DNA of 64,000 nt from positions 3,224,001 through 3,288,000 of the forward strand of contig NZ_CP020469.1 in assembly GCF_003031405.1 (NCBI RefSeq), written 5' to 3'. This document shows, piece after piece, positions 54,123-62,709 of this stretch. A program made the translations under genes and the position numbers. A model generated the notes under the pieces. The model was given only the letters and a program-made list of their open reading frames with translations, was not told where the DNA came from and searched no databases. The first letter of the stretch is position 1. Each line of letters starts with the position of its first letter. The DNA is from Halomonas sp. 'Soap Lake #6' (GTDB taxonomy: Bacteria; Pseudomonadota; Gammaproteobacteria; Pseudomonadales; Halomonadaceae).

Positions 54123-54974
54123 ATGGCGACCCACTATTTAAGCGTCGAGCAGGTCGAGATGACCTTTGAAACTAAAGGCGCGACCACCAATGTATTAAAA
54201 GAGATTAGCCTAGGTGTTGAGCGTGGCGAATATATCTCGATTATTGGCCACTCAGGGTGCGGTAAGTCGACCCTATTAAACATCATTGCCGGATTAACTG
54301 AGTCCACCTCAGGCGCGGTGATTCTTGATGGTAAAGAGGTCAATGCACCAGGCCCAGATCGCAGCGTCGTCTTTCAAAATCATTCGCTGCTGCCCTGGTT
54401 AACGGTGTATGAAAACGTATCGCTGGCAGTGAACAAAACCTTTGCCCGCAGCAAAAGCAAAACCGAGCGCCACGAGTGGATTTTAAAAAACCTTGAAATG
54501 GTTGGTATGTCCCACGCGCTTAATAAGCGCCCTGCAGAGATTTCTGGCGGCATGAAGCAGCGGGTAGGCATTGCCCGCGCGCTCTCCATGGAACCAAAAG
54601 TGCTATTGCTGGATGAGCCCTTTGGCGCCCTCGATGCGCTCACCCGTGCCCATCTTCAGGAAGAGGTCATGCGCATTCAGGACGAGCTGGGCAATACGGT
54701 GATTATGATTACCCACGATGTGGACGAAGCCGTGCTGCTATCTGATCGTATTGTAATGCTCACCAACGGGCCTTCGGCCCGTATTGGGGAGGTTCTGGAT
54801 ATTGACCTGCCACGCCCACGCAACCGTATCACACTGGCGGATGATGCTAATTACAACCACTACCGCCAGGAAGTGCTGCGTTTTCTCTATGAGAAACAGC
54901 GCAAGGTGGAAAGCCTCGCGGAACGCCGGGAAAAAGCTGCCCCCATCAGCTCCACCAAAAAAGCGCATGCTTAA
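54123..54974 (+). CDS. nrtD: Nitrate ABC transporter ATP-binding protein (NrtC/NrtD type)
   Basis: The protein has 283 residues from the ATG at 54123; GGGAG lies upstream and a TTG six bases earlier is less likely. It has Walker A GHSGCGKST (about 40), the Q-loop FQNHSLLPW, the signature ISGGMKQRVGIAR, Walker B LLLDEPFGALD and the switch THDVDEAVLL. There is no C-terminal NrtA-like extension, so it is of NrtD rather than NrtC architecture. Only one ATPase gene is present, so it probably acts as a homodimer. A strong terminator follows. Confidence 0.92.
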   Translation: MATHYLSVEQVEMTFETKGATTNVLKEISLGVERGEYISIIGHSGCGKSTLLNIIAGLTESTSGAVILDGKEVNAPGPDRSVVFQNHSLLPWLTVYENVSLAVNKTFARSKSKTERHEWILKNLEMVGMSHALNKRPAEISGGMKQRVGIARALSMEPKVLLLDEPFGALDALTRAHLQEEVMRIQDELGNTVIMITHDVDEAVLLSDRIVMLTNGPSARIGEVLDIDLPRPRNRITLADDANYNHYRQEVLRFLYEKQRKVESLAERREKAAPISSTKKAHA

Positions 54975-55009
54975 GCGCATTATTTACTCTTTCCCCCAGT
55001 ACCTTCTTT

Positions 55010-55032
55010 ACCGCCTTACAGGGCGGTTTTTT
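55010..55032 (+). terminator. Strong rho-independent terminator of the nitrate importer operon
   Basis: The stem ACCGCC (55010-55015) with GGCGGT (55022-55027) has a six-base loop and is followed by six T residues from 55027. It separates the nitrate importer genes from codB. Confidence 0.88.
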
Positions 55033-55134
55033 ATTTATCAATGCAAGCCACTACAGGTTGGCGCATATTTTGCCTATTAGTGTTGTAGCCATGGAGTTTC
55101 CTTTCATCCCCAACTCGCTAGGTGAAACGCCACC

Positions 55135-56400
55135 ATGAACCAGTCTGACTACCCACTCAGTGAAGTACCTATTGGCGCCCGCAAGGGGCTTCTTTCCACC
55201 TCAGCCGTACTACTCGGCTTCACCTTTTTCACTGCCACCATGTGGGCCGGAGGGTCGCTTGGCCAAGCTTTCTCCATTGGCCAACTGCTTTGGATCATTC
55301 TTGTCGGCAACCTTCTGCTAGGGGCCTACGCAGCAACGCTTGCTTATATCGCCTGTAAGAGTGGGCTAAATTCGGTGCTCATGGGACGCTTCTGCTTCGG
55401 TGAAAAGGGCAGCAAGCTCTCCGACTTTATCCTTGGCTTTACCCAGATTGGCTGGTACGCCTGGGGTACGGCGACTATTGCGCTGGTGTTGGTACGCACC
55501 ACAGGGATGCCGGAGTGGCTGGAAACCCCCTTAATGGTGCTATTTGGCTTTGGTTTCTGTGTTACGGCCATGGTTGGCTATAAAGGCATGGACTGGCTCT
55601 CACGCTTTGCTGTCCCCGCTATGATGTTGTTTATCTTGATTAGTCTGTTTACCGGGATGGTGGATGCAGGCGGCTTTACAGGACTAAGCCAGCAAACGCC
55701 AACAGAAAGCATGAGCGTAGCAGCAGCGATTACCGTCATTATCGGCACCTTTATCAGCGGCGGCACCCAAGCAACTAACTGGAGTCGTTTCGCTAAAACG
55801 CCAAAAATCGCGGTCATCGCTACCCTGGCAGCCTTTTTTGTCGGTAATGGCTTAATGGTGCTGACCGGCGCTCTAGGCACCATGATTTACCAACAGGCGG
55901 ATATCGTGGATGTGTTGATCGCCCAGGGGCTCGTCAGCATCGCTGTGCTGATGCTGTTTCTGAATATCTGGACCACCCAGGACAATACCATCTACAACTT
56001 CGCTGTGGCGGGCTGCAATTTGCTGCGTACCGAAAAACGCCGCTTAGTCACCGTTAGCGGCGCAGCGATTGGCACCGTGTTGGCGATAGGCGGCATGTAT
56101 AACCTGCTGATTCCCTTTCTGGTGCTACTAGGCACTTTTATACCACCAATGGGTGGGGTGATCATGGCGAACTTTTGGCTTAAGCATAAAGGCCGCTACC
56201 CCGCGCTAGAGTTTGCCCAACTGCCTGATTTCAACCGCCGAGGCTTAGCCGCCTATGCATTAGGCGCAGGAGCTGCTTACTTTTCCCCGTTACTACCTCC
56301 GCTGGTTGGTGTGGCAGTGGCTGCGGGCAGCTACGCCGTGCTGCTTCGCTTAAACCACGCTACGCTGAGCGATAACCTTCCCTCCATCGCCAAACAATAA
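55135..56400 (+). CDS. codB: CodB-like cytosine permease (NCS1 family)
   Basis: The protein has 421 residues with about twelve membrane helices, close in length to E. coli CodB. Shared features are VPIGARKGLLS at the N-terminus, FTFFTATMWAGGSLG (about 29-43), GFTQIGWYAWG (about 100) and LNIWTTQDNTIYN (about 275). It imports cytosine or a related base. AGGTGA precedes the ATG. The deaminase gene follows 16 bases later, so base import and deamination are coupled. Since the deaminase is altered at its discriminating residue, the natural cargo may be 5-methylcytosine. Confidence 0.92.
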   Translation: MNQSDYPLSEVPIGARKGLLSTSAVLLGFTFFTATMWAGGSLGQAFSIGQLLWIILVGNLLLGAYAATLAYIACKSGLNSVLMGRFCFGEKGSKLSDFILGFTQIGWYAWGTATIALVLVRTTGMPEWLETPLMVLFGFGFCVTAMVGYKGMDWLSRFAVPAMMLFILISLFTGMVDAGGFTGLSQQTPTESMSVAAAITVIIGTFISGGTQATNWSRFAKTPKIAVIATLAAFFVGNGLMVLTGALGTMIYQQADIVDVLIAQGLVSIAVLMLFLNIWTTQDNTIYNFAVAGCNLLRTEKRRLVTVSGAAIGTVLAIGGMYNLLIPFLVLLGTFIPPMGGVIMANFWLKHKGRYPALEFAQLPDFNRRGLAAYALGAGAAYFSPLLPPLVGVAVAAGSYAVLLRLNHATLSDNLPSIAKQ

Positions 56401-56416
56401 GTGAGTCCTTTTTAAT

Positions 56417-57673
56417 ATGCGCATGCAGATCATTAATGCTCGCCTACGCCAGCGTCCTGAGCTTTATCGGCTCGAGATAGACAACGGCACGTTCACTGCG
56501 ATAACCGCCCAAAATGCGCCACTCAAGGCAAGCGAGGGGCAAATTGATGCTGGTGCCAAGCTACTATGCGCGCCATTTATTGAGCCGCATATTCATCTTG
56601 ATGCCGCACTCACAGCAGGCGAGCCAAGCTGGAACCAGAGCGGAACATTGTTTGAAGGCATTGAGCGCTGGGGCGAGCGGAAGCCCATGCTGACAGAAGC
56701 AGATATTCGCGAGCGGGCCCTTAAAACGCTCAACCTGCTCATCGGCAACGGCGTTCAATTTGTACGCACCCACGCTGATACCAGTGACCCCAGCCTGATT
56801 GGCCTTAAAACCCTGTGCACCTTACGCGATGAACTGAAGGACAAGATTGATATTCAGGTAGTGGCTTTCCCTCAGGATGGCCTGCTCTCCTACCCCGGTG
56901 GCGACAAGCTGATGGAAGAAGCGCTCGAGTTCGGCGCTGACGTAGTCGGTGGCATCCCTCACTTTGAATATACCCGCGAGCTGGGTGTCGCTTCCATGAA
57001 GCGGGTAATTGAGTTGGCAATCAAATATGACCGCCTGGTGGACGTACACTGCGATGAGATCGACGACCCCAACTCGCGTTTTCTCGAAGTGCTGGCCTGT
57101 GAAGCACTGTTTAACGACTTAGGTAGCCGCGTTACCGCCAGCCACACCACGGCAATGCACTCCTACGACAACGCTTACTGCTCCAAGCTTTTCCTGCTAC
57201 TCAAGCGCTCAGGCATCAACTTTGTCTCCTGCCCCACTGAGAGCATTCATCTACAGGGCCGCTTTGATACCTATCCAAAACGCCGCGGTGTAACCCGGGT
57301 AAAAGAGCTCAACGCAGCGGGTATTAACGTCTGTTTGGCTGAGGACTCCATCTTTGACCCCTGGTACTCATTGGGTAACGGCAAACTATTAAGAACGCTG
57401 GATTTTGGCCTGCATATTTGTCAAATGATGGGCTATCAGGATTTCAGCCAAGCGCTTTCGCTGATTACCGATAACAGCGCCCGCACACTCAATATTGAGG
57501 AGCGTTACGGCATTGAGGTAGGCAAACCCGCCAGTTTCAACCTGTTAGACGGCGAAGATGACTACAGTGTGCTGCGTACCCAAGGCGAGGTGCTGCTATC
57601 GGTACGCCAGGGTGAAATAATCATGCAGCGCGAGCCTGCAAAGATTACGACGCCCCCATGGCTCAGCCTTTAG
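56417..57673 (+). CDS. codA: CodA-family deaminase, candidate 5-methylcytosine deaminase
   Basis: The protein has 418 residues. It is an amidohydrolase aligning closely with E. coli CodA: metal ligands H58 and H60 (EPHIHLD), H211 (VHCDEIDD), SHTTAMHSY (about 242-250) and D310 in CLAEDSIFDPWYSLG. E. coli has GHDDVFDPW there, so Asp313 is kept as D310 but Asp314 is replaced by S311. HLQGRFDTYPKRRG is conserved. In studied CodA homologues, loss of Asp314 marks enzymes that accept 5-methylcytosine. The product would be thymine, which the preTA-hydA pathway 9-14 kb upstream can degrade. A cytosine role is not excluded. Confidence 0.88.
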   Translation: MRMQIINARLRQRPELYRLEIDNGTFTAITAQNAPLKASEGQIDAGAKLLCAPFIEPHIHLDAALTAGEPSWNQSGTLFEGIERWGERKPMLTEADIRERALKTLNLLIGNGVQFVRTHADTSDPSLIGLKTLCTLRDELKDKIDIQVVAFPQDGLLSYPGGDKLMEEALEFGADVVGGIPHFEYTRELGVASMKRVIELAIKYDRLVDVHCDEIDDPNSRFLEVLACEALFNDLGSRVTASHTTAMHSYDNAYCSKLFLLLKRSGINFVSCPTESIHLQGRFDTYPKRRGVTRVKELNAAGINVCLAEDSIFDPWYSLGNGKLLRTLDFGLHICQMMGYQDFSQALSLITDNSARTLNIEERYGIEVGKPASFNLLDGEDDYSVLRTQGEVLLSVRQGEIIMQREPAKITTPPWLSL

Positions 57674-57709
57674 AATCAGCGTAAAATGGTCTGGCTGATA
57701 TTCAGCAAG

Positions 57710-57881
57710 GTTCTCAGGGCGGGGTGAAAGTCCCCACCGGCGGTGATGGTGGCTTACTACACGTTTGTCATCTAAGCCCGCGAGCGCTCAAGATTGTTGT
57801 TTTTTTTATTGCAGCTTCTTGAGGTCAGCAGATTCGGTGAAAAGCCGAAGCCGACGGTGATAGTCCGGATGAAAGAGAACG
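57710..57881 (+). promoter_or_regulatory. FMN riboswitch (RFN element)
   Basis: Conserved RFN segments appear in order: GGGGTGAAAGTCCCCACC, GGCGGTGATGG, AAGCCCGCGAGC, AGCAGATTCGGTG, CCGAAGCCGACGG and AGTCCGGATGAAAGAGAAC. The closing stem P1 is GTTCTC (57710-57715) with GAGAAC (57876-57881). A variable arm is closed by CTCAAG/CTTGAG (57787-57792 and 57818-57823) with an eight-T loop. Downstream, the imperfect hairpin at 57903-57925, which ends in CTTTT, is a possible expression platform. The switch lowers expression of the lumazine synthase when FMN is plentiful. Together with its flanks it fills the 316-base gap after codA. Confidence 0.95.
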
Positions 57882-57989
57882 GCACCTTAGACATGCAATT
57901 TCAAAAGTGGCTTAAGCCATCTTTTGTGGTTGCCTGCCGACCGGTTCCGCGTGCCCTGATTCTGGTATAACTTATCCAAGAGAATGACC

Positions 57990-58487
57990 ATGAATCAGAC
58001 ATTTCCGCTAACGCTTTCAGCTCACACCACATCCCAACGCATCGCGTTTATTCAAGGCCACTGGCATCAGGATATCGTCGAAAAGGCCTATGTAGCTTTT
58101 ATTGCTGAAGTAGAACGCTGCGGCCTTAGCACCAATCAAGTGGATACCTTCACTGTTTCGGGCGCTTACGAGATTCCCTTACAGGCAAAAGTACTCGCTG
58201 AAAGTGGCCGTTATGGGGCCATTGTAGGGGCCGGCTTTGTGGTCGATGGCGGTATTTATCGCCATGATTTTGTAGCCCATGCAGTGATTGATGGCTTGAT
58301 GCGTGTGCAGTTAGATACCCAAGTACCGGTGATCTCCGCCGTATTAACGCCGCACCACTTCCATGAGCACAATACGCATCATGACTTCTACACCCAGCAC
58401 TTTGTTACCAAAGGGAAAGAAGCCGCCCAGGCGTGCCTAAATACCATGGAAAACCTGCATAGAGCACGCAAGCTAAGCAACGCTTGA
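57990..58487 (+). CDS. ribH: 6,7-dimethyl-8-ribityllumazine synthase, RibH2-like
   Basis: The protein has 165 residues. The ATG at 57990 was chosen because AAGAGA then has normal spacing; an ATG at 57984 is too close. Lumazine synthase features include the IAFIQGHWHQDIV strand, VSGAYEIPLQAK (about 62), GAGFVVDGGIYRHDFVAHAV (about 83-102, with the catalytic His) and VPVISAVLTPHHF. The W at the substrate position and the histidine-rich HFHEHNTHHDFY stretch resemble type II (RibH2, decameric) enzymes. It makes the riboflavin precursor in the cytoplasm. No other rib genes lie nearby, so this is a monocistronic FMN-controlled unit. Confidence 0.93.
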   Translation: MNQTFPLTLSAHTTSQRIAFIQGHWHQDIVEKAYVAFIAEVERCGLSTNQVDTFTVSGAYEIPLQAKVLAESGRYGAIVGAGFVVDGGIYRHDFVAHAVIDGLMRVQLDTQVPVISAVLTPHHFHEHNTHHDFYTQHFVTKGKEAAQACLNTMENLHRARKLSNA

Positions 58488-58500
58488 TCCTCTATTGTTT

Positions 58501-58523
58501 AAGCCCGGCTCAACGCCGGGCTT
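58501..58523. terminator. Hairpin terminator between ribH and the rhodanese gene
   Basis: A perfect 9-bp stem, AAGCCCGGC (58501-58509) with GCCGGGCTT (58515-58523), has a five-base loop and lies between convergent genes. T runs are lacking on both sides, so efficiency is uncertain. Confidence 0.6.
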
Positions 58524-58547
58524 GGCAAGCATAGTAGACAAATAATG

Positions 58548-59003
58548 CTAACAACCGCAGTTGCTCGTGCCCATATTGGACAGACTCCCCTGTTGCTCAC
58601 CGACCTGGATGGGATGTTGATCACGACGCCAAAAATCCAACCCTCCCAGTAGCTCTTTTACCTGCAAACCTGCGCTTGCCAATTTCCACGCGCCTTTGGT
58701 CGAGCCGTTACAGCCAATGCCGTCGCAGTAAGTGATATAAACCCTTGAGTGATCTAACTCAGCCAAACGCTCAGGCGTCATCTCCTTGTGCGGCAAACTA
58801 ATCGCCCCAGGAATATGCCCAGCGCAGTAGTGTTCGAAGCTACGGGTATCGATCACCACAATATCCTTAATACCATTAGCCAAATCCTGCGCCACATCCC
58901 AGGCATCAGTGTGATAGCAGAGCTTGTCATACATCATAGCTGCCATTGAGGCGGGCTTAGCAGGAGGAAACGCCAGCACTGTAGAGTGATCTTCATTAGC
59001 CAT
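58548..59003 (-). CDS. Rhodanese-domain protein
   Basis: The protein has 151 residues. A single rhodanese domain (about 25-130) has VVIDTRSFEHYCAGHIPGA and the active-site loop TYCDGIGCNGS with C93 as likely sulfur acceptor. The chain ends in NCGC, which gives two extra cysteines that may bind a metal or persulfide. It is a candidate thiosulfate or persulfide sulfurtransferase. It lies ten bases after the GNAT gene in the same direction, so they probably form one unit; the physiological substrate is unknown. Confidence 0.9.
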   Translation of the reverse strand: MANEDHSTVLAFPPAKPASMAAMMYDKLCYHTDAWDVAQDLANGIKDIVVIDTRSFEHYCAGHIPGAISLPHKEMTPERLAELDHSRVYITYCDGIGCNGSTKGAWKLASAGLQVKELLGGLDFWRRDQHPIQVGEQQGSLSNMGTSNCGC

Positions 59004-59013
59004 CGTTTGCCCC

Positions 59014-59463
59014 TTATTTAATATCCAGCAAGTAACCGTAAAACGCTGTATTGCGCTGCCAACCTAACGACTCATAAAGATGTTGGGCACGTTCATTCTC
59101 TACCTGGGTCATTAATATCAAACGTGCCACGCCATGATCATGGGCCAGCTGGGTAGCGGCCTGCATTAGCGCTCTGCCGGTCCCCTTATCACGACACTCC
59201 GGCAACACAAACAGATCATTCAACGTCCAACGTGCATTTAAGCCCACCGTGGAAACACCAGGGTAAAGCTGTACAAAGCCAGTGAGTATGCCTTCGCTGT
59301 TTTCGCTAACCAGAATGAATGAATCCCCTAGTCCCATGCGCTGGTCTAAAAAATCACGTGCCGCATCAATATCGCTCTCCTGCTGATAAAACTGGCGATA
59401 GCCATCGAGTAATACACTAAGAGGCTCTAAGTCATTGAGTACCGCTGCACGGACGTTAACCAT
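59014..59463 (-). CDS. GNAT-family N-acetyltransferase
   Basis: The protein has 149 residues from the ATG at 59463, with GGAG eight bases upstream. The acetyl-CoA pyrophosphate loop is CRDKGTGRALMQAA (about 93-106), followed by LILMTQVENERAQHLYESLGW, a typical C-terminal GNAT signature. The acceptor is unknown; related proteins acetylate amino acids, polyamines or toxins. It is divergent from the MocR regulator and may be its target. Confidence 0.9.
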   Translation of the reverse strand: MVNVRAAVLNDLEPLSVLLDGYRQFYQQESDIDAARDFLDQRMGLGDSFILVSENSEGILTGFVQLYPGVSTVGLNARWTLNDLFVLPECRDKGTGRALMQAATQLAHDHGVARLILMTQVENERAQHLYESLGWQRNTAFYGYLLDIK

Positions 59464-59555
59464 AACGACTGCTCCATCTGGTTGGTGATTAAACACAGAT
59501 TGCCGCCATAGTGGTCTATGATAAAGAGCCACTTATCACTAAATTAAGGGAACCA

Positions 59556-61031
59556 GTGAAACGACGTGATGCCGCTAGCGACTGGATTACCGAGGCGCTA
59601 GCGCTAAAACTAACTGAGACTGGCAAAGCGACGCTTGTGCAGCAGCTTTACCGCTCGCTTAAGGAGTGGATTCAACACGGTGAATTGACGGCGGGCGACG
59701 CTCTTCCCTCTTCCCGATACCTAGCCCTTTCCTTAGGTATTAGCCGCAATACGGTACTTGCCACCATGGACCGACTATTGGCGGAAGGGTTACTGATTGC
59801 CCGCCAGGGCGCAGGGCTCTACGTCGCGAATCTACCCACGCTGTTAACAAGAGACAAACTTCCGCCCCCGTTACCTGTTCGCTACTCAAAGCGGGGCAAG
59901 ACACTGTTAGCGCTCTGCGAAACACTAAGCTATGGCCATCGCGCCTTTGCTCCAGGTGTCCCAGCACTCGACCTATTTCCCCGCGAGCAGTGGCAACGCC
60001 TTTTGCGGCGCCACTATCATCATGCAAAGGTGTCATGGCTGGATTATCAAACCAGCGGTGGACTGCCTGAACTCAAAGCTGCCCTGTGCGACTATTTAAG
60101 GCTCTCCCGTGCGGTGCGCTGCCAGCCAGAACAGATCGTGATTACCCAAGGAGCCCAACAGGCATTCGAGCTGATTACTCAGTTACTCACCGACCCTGGT
60201 GATTCAGCTTGGATGGAGGAGCCTGGTTACGGCGGCGCCCGGGCCTGCTTTCTCACCTCAGGCTTAGTAACAACCCCCATTCCTGTAGATCAGCAGGGGC
60301 TAAATCCGTCACTCGCCCCTGCGAATGCCCCTGCGCCACGGCTGATCTATGTGACGCCTTCTCACCAATACCCTAGCGGCGTGACCATGCCAATACCCAG
60401 GCGGCTGGCGTTACTTGAGCATGCTGCTCACACTGGTAGCTGGATCATTGAAGATGATTATGACAGCGAATTTCGTTACGACACGCCACCCACGCCTTCC
60501 TTACAAGGCCTCTCCGAACAGCCATCGGTTATCTATGTGGGTACCTTCAGTAAAGTGCTCTATCCCGGCTTACGCTTAGGCTATTTGGTACTGCCCGACA
60601 AACTTGCCGAAGACTTCAGCCGCGCCCATGCACGACAGCACCGCGAGGGTAACTATCCTGTCCAATCAGCGCTTGCTGAGTTCATTGCCAACGGGCATTT
60701 CACTCGTCACATCAACCGTATGAGGGCCGCTTATCGCCAGCGCCAAGCCTGCTTGCGCGCAGCATTAGCACCAGCGGTGGCCGCTGGACTTCGACTCTCT
60801 GGCGGCCATGCGGGTATGCACTTGGTAGCCGAACTCGATACTATTGAGGAGGAAGAGAGTCTTGTTAAGCACGCCAATGACGTGGGTATTACGCTTTCGC
60901 CTCTCTCTCGTTATTACCTTGCTGAGCATAAGCGCCCTGGTTTAGTACTTGGCTATGCGGGCTCAACGGAAAACGAGCTTTCGACAGCAGGTGCATGGCT
61001 AAGTGAGGCATGGCAGAGGCTGCGCCATTAA
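59556..61031 (+). CDS. MocR/PdxR-family regulator (GntR HTH fused to aminotransferase domain)
   Basis: The protein has 491 residues with a GTG start at 59556, chosen because TAAGGGA lies five bases upstream; a GTG at 59511 lacks such a site. The winged HTH (about 25-95) has DALPSSRYLALSLGISRNTV. A fold-type I aminotransferase domain (about 135-485) follows, with IEDDYDSEFRYD and the PLP-lysine motif GTFSKVLYPGLRLGYL. MocR proteins use PLP as effector rather than for catalysis. Its targets may be the divergent GNAT and rhodanese genes. Confidence 0.9.
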   Translation: MKRRDAASDWITEALALKLTETGKATLVQQLYRSLKEWIQHGELTAGDALPSSRYLALSLGISRNTVLATMDRLLAEGLLIARQGAGLYVANLPTLLTRDKLPPPLPVRYSKRGKTLLALCETLSYGHRAFAPGVPALDLFPREQWQRLLRRHYHHAKVSWLDYQTSGGLPELKAALCDYLRLSRAVRCQPEQIVITQGAQQAFELITQLLTDPGDSAWMEEPGYGGARACFLTSGLVTTPIPVDQQGLNPSLAPANAPAPRLIYVTPSHQYPSGVTMPIPRRLALLEHAAHTGSWIIEDDYDSEFRYDTPPTPSLQGLSEQPSVIYVGTFSKVLYPGLRLGYLVLPDKLAEDFSRAHARQHREGNYPVQSALAEFIANGHFTRHINRMRAAYRQRQACLRAALAPAVAAGLRLSGGHAGMHLVAELDTIEEEESLVKHANDVGITLSPLSRYYLAEHKRPGLVLGYAGSTENELSTAGAWLSEAWQRLRH

Positions 61032-61187
61032 TGAGTACGCAGCGTGTGAAGCCAAACATCAACCACGCCATCAAAGGATGTGCTTCCGGCGTATTCTCTG
61101 GAAGCGTTCTTGTAGTAGTGTATCTTTCTTTACAGACTTATCTTTAAACCAAACGGAAAGGGAACTCACCTTCCCTATGGGGTTAAT

Positions 61188-61913
61188 GTGGCTCAATCGC
61201 TCTCTTCGCACACAGAATCCCGCGCTTCGATATGGAAGGCATGGAGCGTGCACATATTTACGGCTAGCGGTGTACTGCTCGGCACGATGGCGCTGCTGGC
61301 ACTGATCGATAATAATCCCGTCGCCTGCCTGCTCTGGCTTGGAGCTGCGATGATGATTGATGGCATCGATGGCACTCTGGCGCGTAAGTATGAAGTGAAA
61401 GCCATACTGCCCCATTTCGATGGTTCAACGCTTGATATGGTCATCGATTATCTGACCTGGGCCTTCATTCCTGCCCTTTTCATTTACTACTTTATTGAAT
61501 TGCCACCCAATTTTGCGCTGTTTGCAGTGTTCATTATTCTGCTGTCATCGATGTTCTGCTTCTGCAACGTCGATATGAAAAGCCAGGATAATTACTTCGT
61601 AGGCTTTCCTGCCGCCTGGAATATCGCCGCCGCCTACTTCTATATTCTTGATTTCCCGCCGTCCATCACCTTTGCCACTATTGTGCTTCTGGCCATTCTT
61701 ACCGTTACTCGGATGAAGTTTCTTCACCCCTTTCGAGTGCGCCTGTTCATGCCACTCAATATCGCCGTCACGCTGGCATGGTGTGCATGTACTACCTCGC
61801 TGGTGCTTTCCAGCCCCGAGCATGCAGTCTGGGCATTATGGGGATGGGGACTTACATCGGCTTATTTCATCAGCATGTGCCTGTGGCGTACCGCCCAGGA
61901 GTGGTTCAATTGA
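61188..61913 (+). CDS. pcs: Phosphatidylcholine synthase
   Basis: The protein has 241 residues with a GTG start at 61188 after GGGG. About eight hydrophobic segments are visible. The CDP-alcohol phosphotransferase motif is complete: MIDGIDGTLAR (about 61-71), then FDGSTLDMVID (about 83-93), giving the D-x2-DG-x2-AR-x8-G-x3-D-x3-D pattern. The spacing and the following sequence fit bacterial Pcs, which joins choline directly to CDP-diacylglycerol at the inner membrane. In a halophile that imports choline as an osmolyte precursor this is biologically sensible. The gene is 15 bases upstream of tag. Confidence 0.88.
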   Translation: MAQSLSSHTESRASIWKAWSVHIFTASGVLLGTMALLALIDNNPVACLLWLGAAMMIDGIDGTLARKYEVKAILPHFDGSTLDMVIDYLTWAFIPALFIYYFIELPPNFALFAVFIILLSSMFCFCNVDMKSQDNYFVGFPAAWNIAAAYFYILDFPPSITFATIVLLAILTVTRMKFLHPFRVRLFMPLNIAVTLAWCACTTSLVLSSPEHAVWALWGWGLTSAYFISMCLWRTAQEWFN

Positions 61914-61927
61914 TAGGTGACTAGCTA

Positions 61928-62530
61928 ATGGCCAACGACTTTATCGCCCCCGATGGGCTCCCCCGCTGCCAGTGGTGCGGCGGTGCGGCGGAATTTCTGC
62001 CCTACCATGATAACGAGTGGGGCTTCCCGGTAGATGATGATCAGCGGCTGTTCGAAAAGCTCTGCTTGGAGAGCTTTCAATCGGGCTTAAGCTGGCGCAC
62101 CATTCTCAACAAACGTGAGAACTTTCGCGCTGCTTTTCACCACTTCGATTTCCACCAAGTCGCTCTCTTTAGCGAAGAGGATGTACAGCGTTTGCTTCAA
62201 GATGCGGGCATTATTCGACACCGCGGAAAAATCGAAGCGACTATCAACAACGCCCAACGTGCAAAGGAGATGGTCGAGCAGGAAGGCTCGCTGGCGGCGT
62301 TCTTCTGGCGCTATGAGCCGACTGAGTTAGCGGCACCACACACTCAGACCACCTCGCTTGAATCCATAGCACTGGCTAAAGAGCTGAAAAAGCGCGGCTG
62401 GAAATTTTTCGGCCCCACCACCGCTTTTGCCTTTATGCAAGCCATGGGGTTGCTCAACGACCACTCGCTAAATTGCGTTACACGTCAACGAGTAGAGCAA
62501 GCGCGGCAGCAGTTTCAGCGGCCAACCTAA
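61928..62530 (+). CDS. tag: DNA-3-methyladenine glycosylase I
   Basis: The protein has 200 residues. Tag family features: RCQWCGG near the N-terminus, YHDNEWGFPVDDDQRLFE (about 26-43), LESFQSGLSWRTILNKRENFR (about 50-70, split across the HhH-like core), and KKRGWKFFGPTTAFAFMQAMGL (about 156-177) with later zinc-ligand type H and C residues (NDHSLNCVTR). It removes 3-methyladenine from alkylated DNA. It probably shares a transcript with pcs. Confidence 0.94.
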   Translation: MANDFIAPDGLPRCQWCGGAAEFLPYHDNEWGFPVDDDQRLFEKLCLESFQSGLSWRTILNKRENFRAAFHHFDFHQVALFSEEDVQRLLQDAGIIRHRGKIEATINNAQRAKEMVEQEGSLAAFFWRYEPTELAAPHTQTTSLESIALAKELKKRGWKFFGPTTAFAFMQAMGLLNDHSLNCVTRQRVEQARQQFQRPT

Positions 62531-62540
62531 ATCTATTATT

Positions 62541-62593
62541 AGGGACTATCATTAGGAACTACCATCTAGGGCCTACCATTAGGAACCTCCTCC
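62541..62593. repeat. Imperfect tandem repeat, about 13-14 bp x 4
   Basis: AGGGACTATCATT, AGGAACTACCATCT, AGGGCCTACCATT and AGGAACCTCC begin at 62541, 62554, 62568 and 62581. The array follows the tag stop by ten bases. A short hairpin (CAAACT-CTC-AGTTTG, 62686-62700) further on may end the leftward MDR gene. Confidence 0.6.
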
Positions 62594-62709
62594 ATGAAAG
62601 ATTAGGGCCAGCTCAATCATGCCAAGTATCATAGCGGCGATGACCTAATGAAACCTCGTCCCACAGCAACGTCTGGCTGTTAGGACAAACTCTCAGTTTG
62701 AGGCAACGG

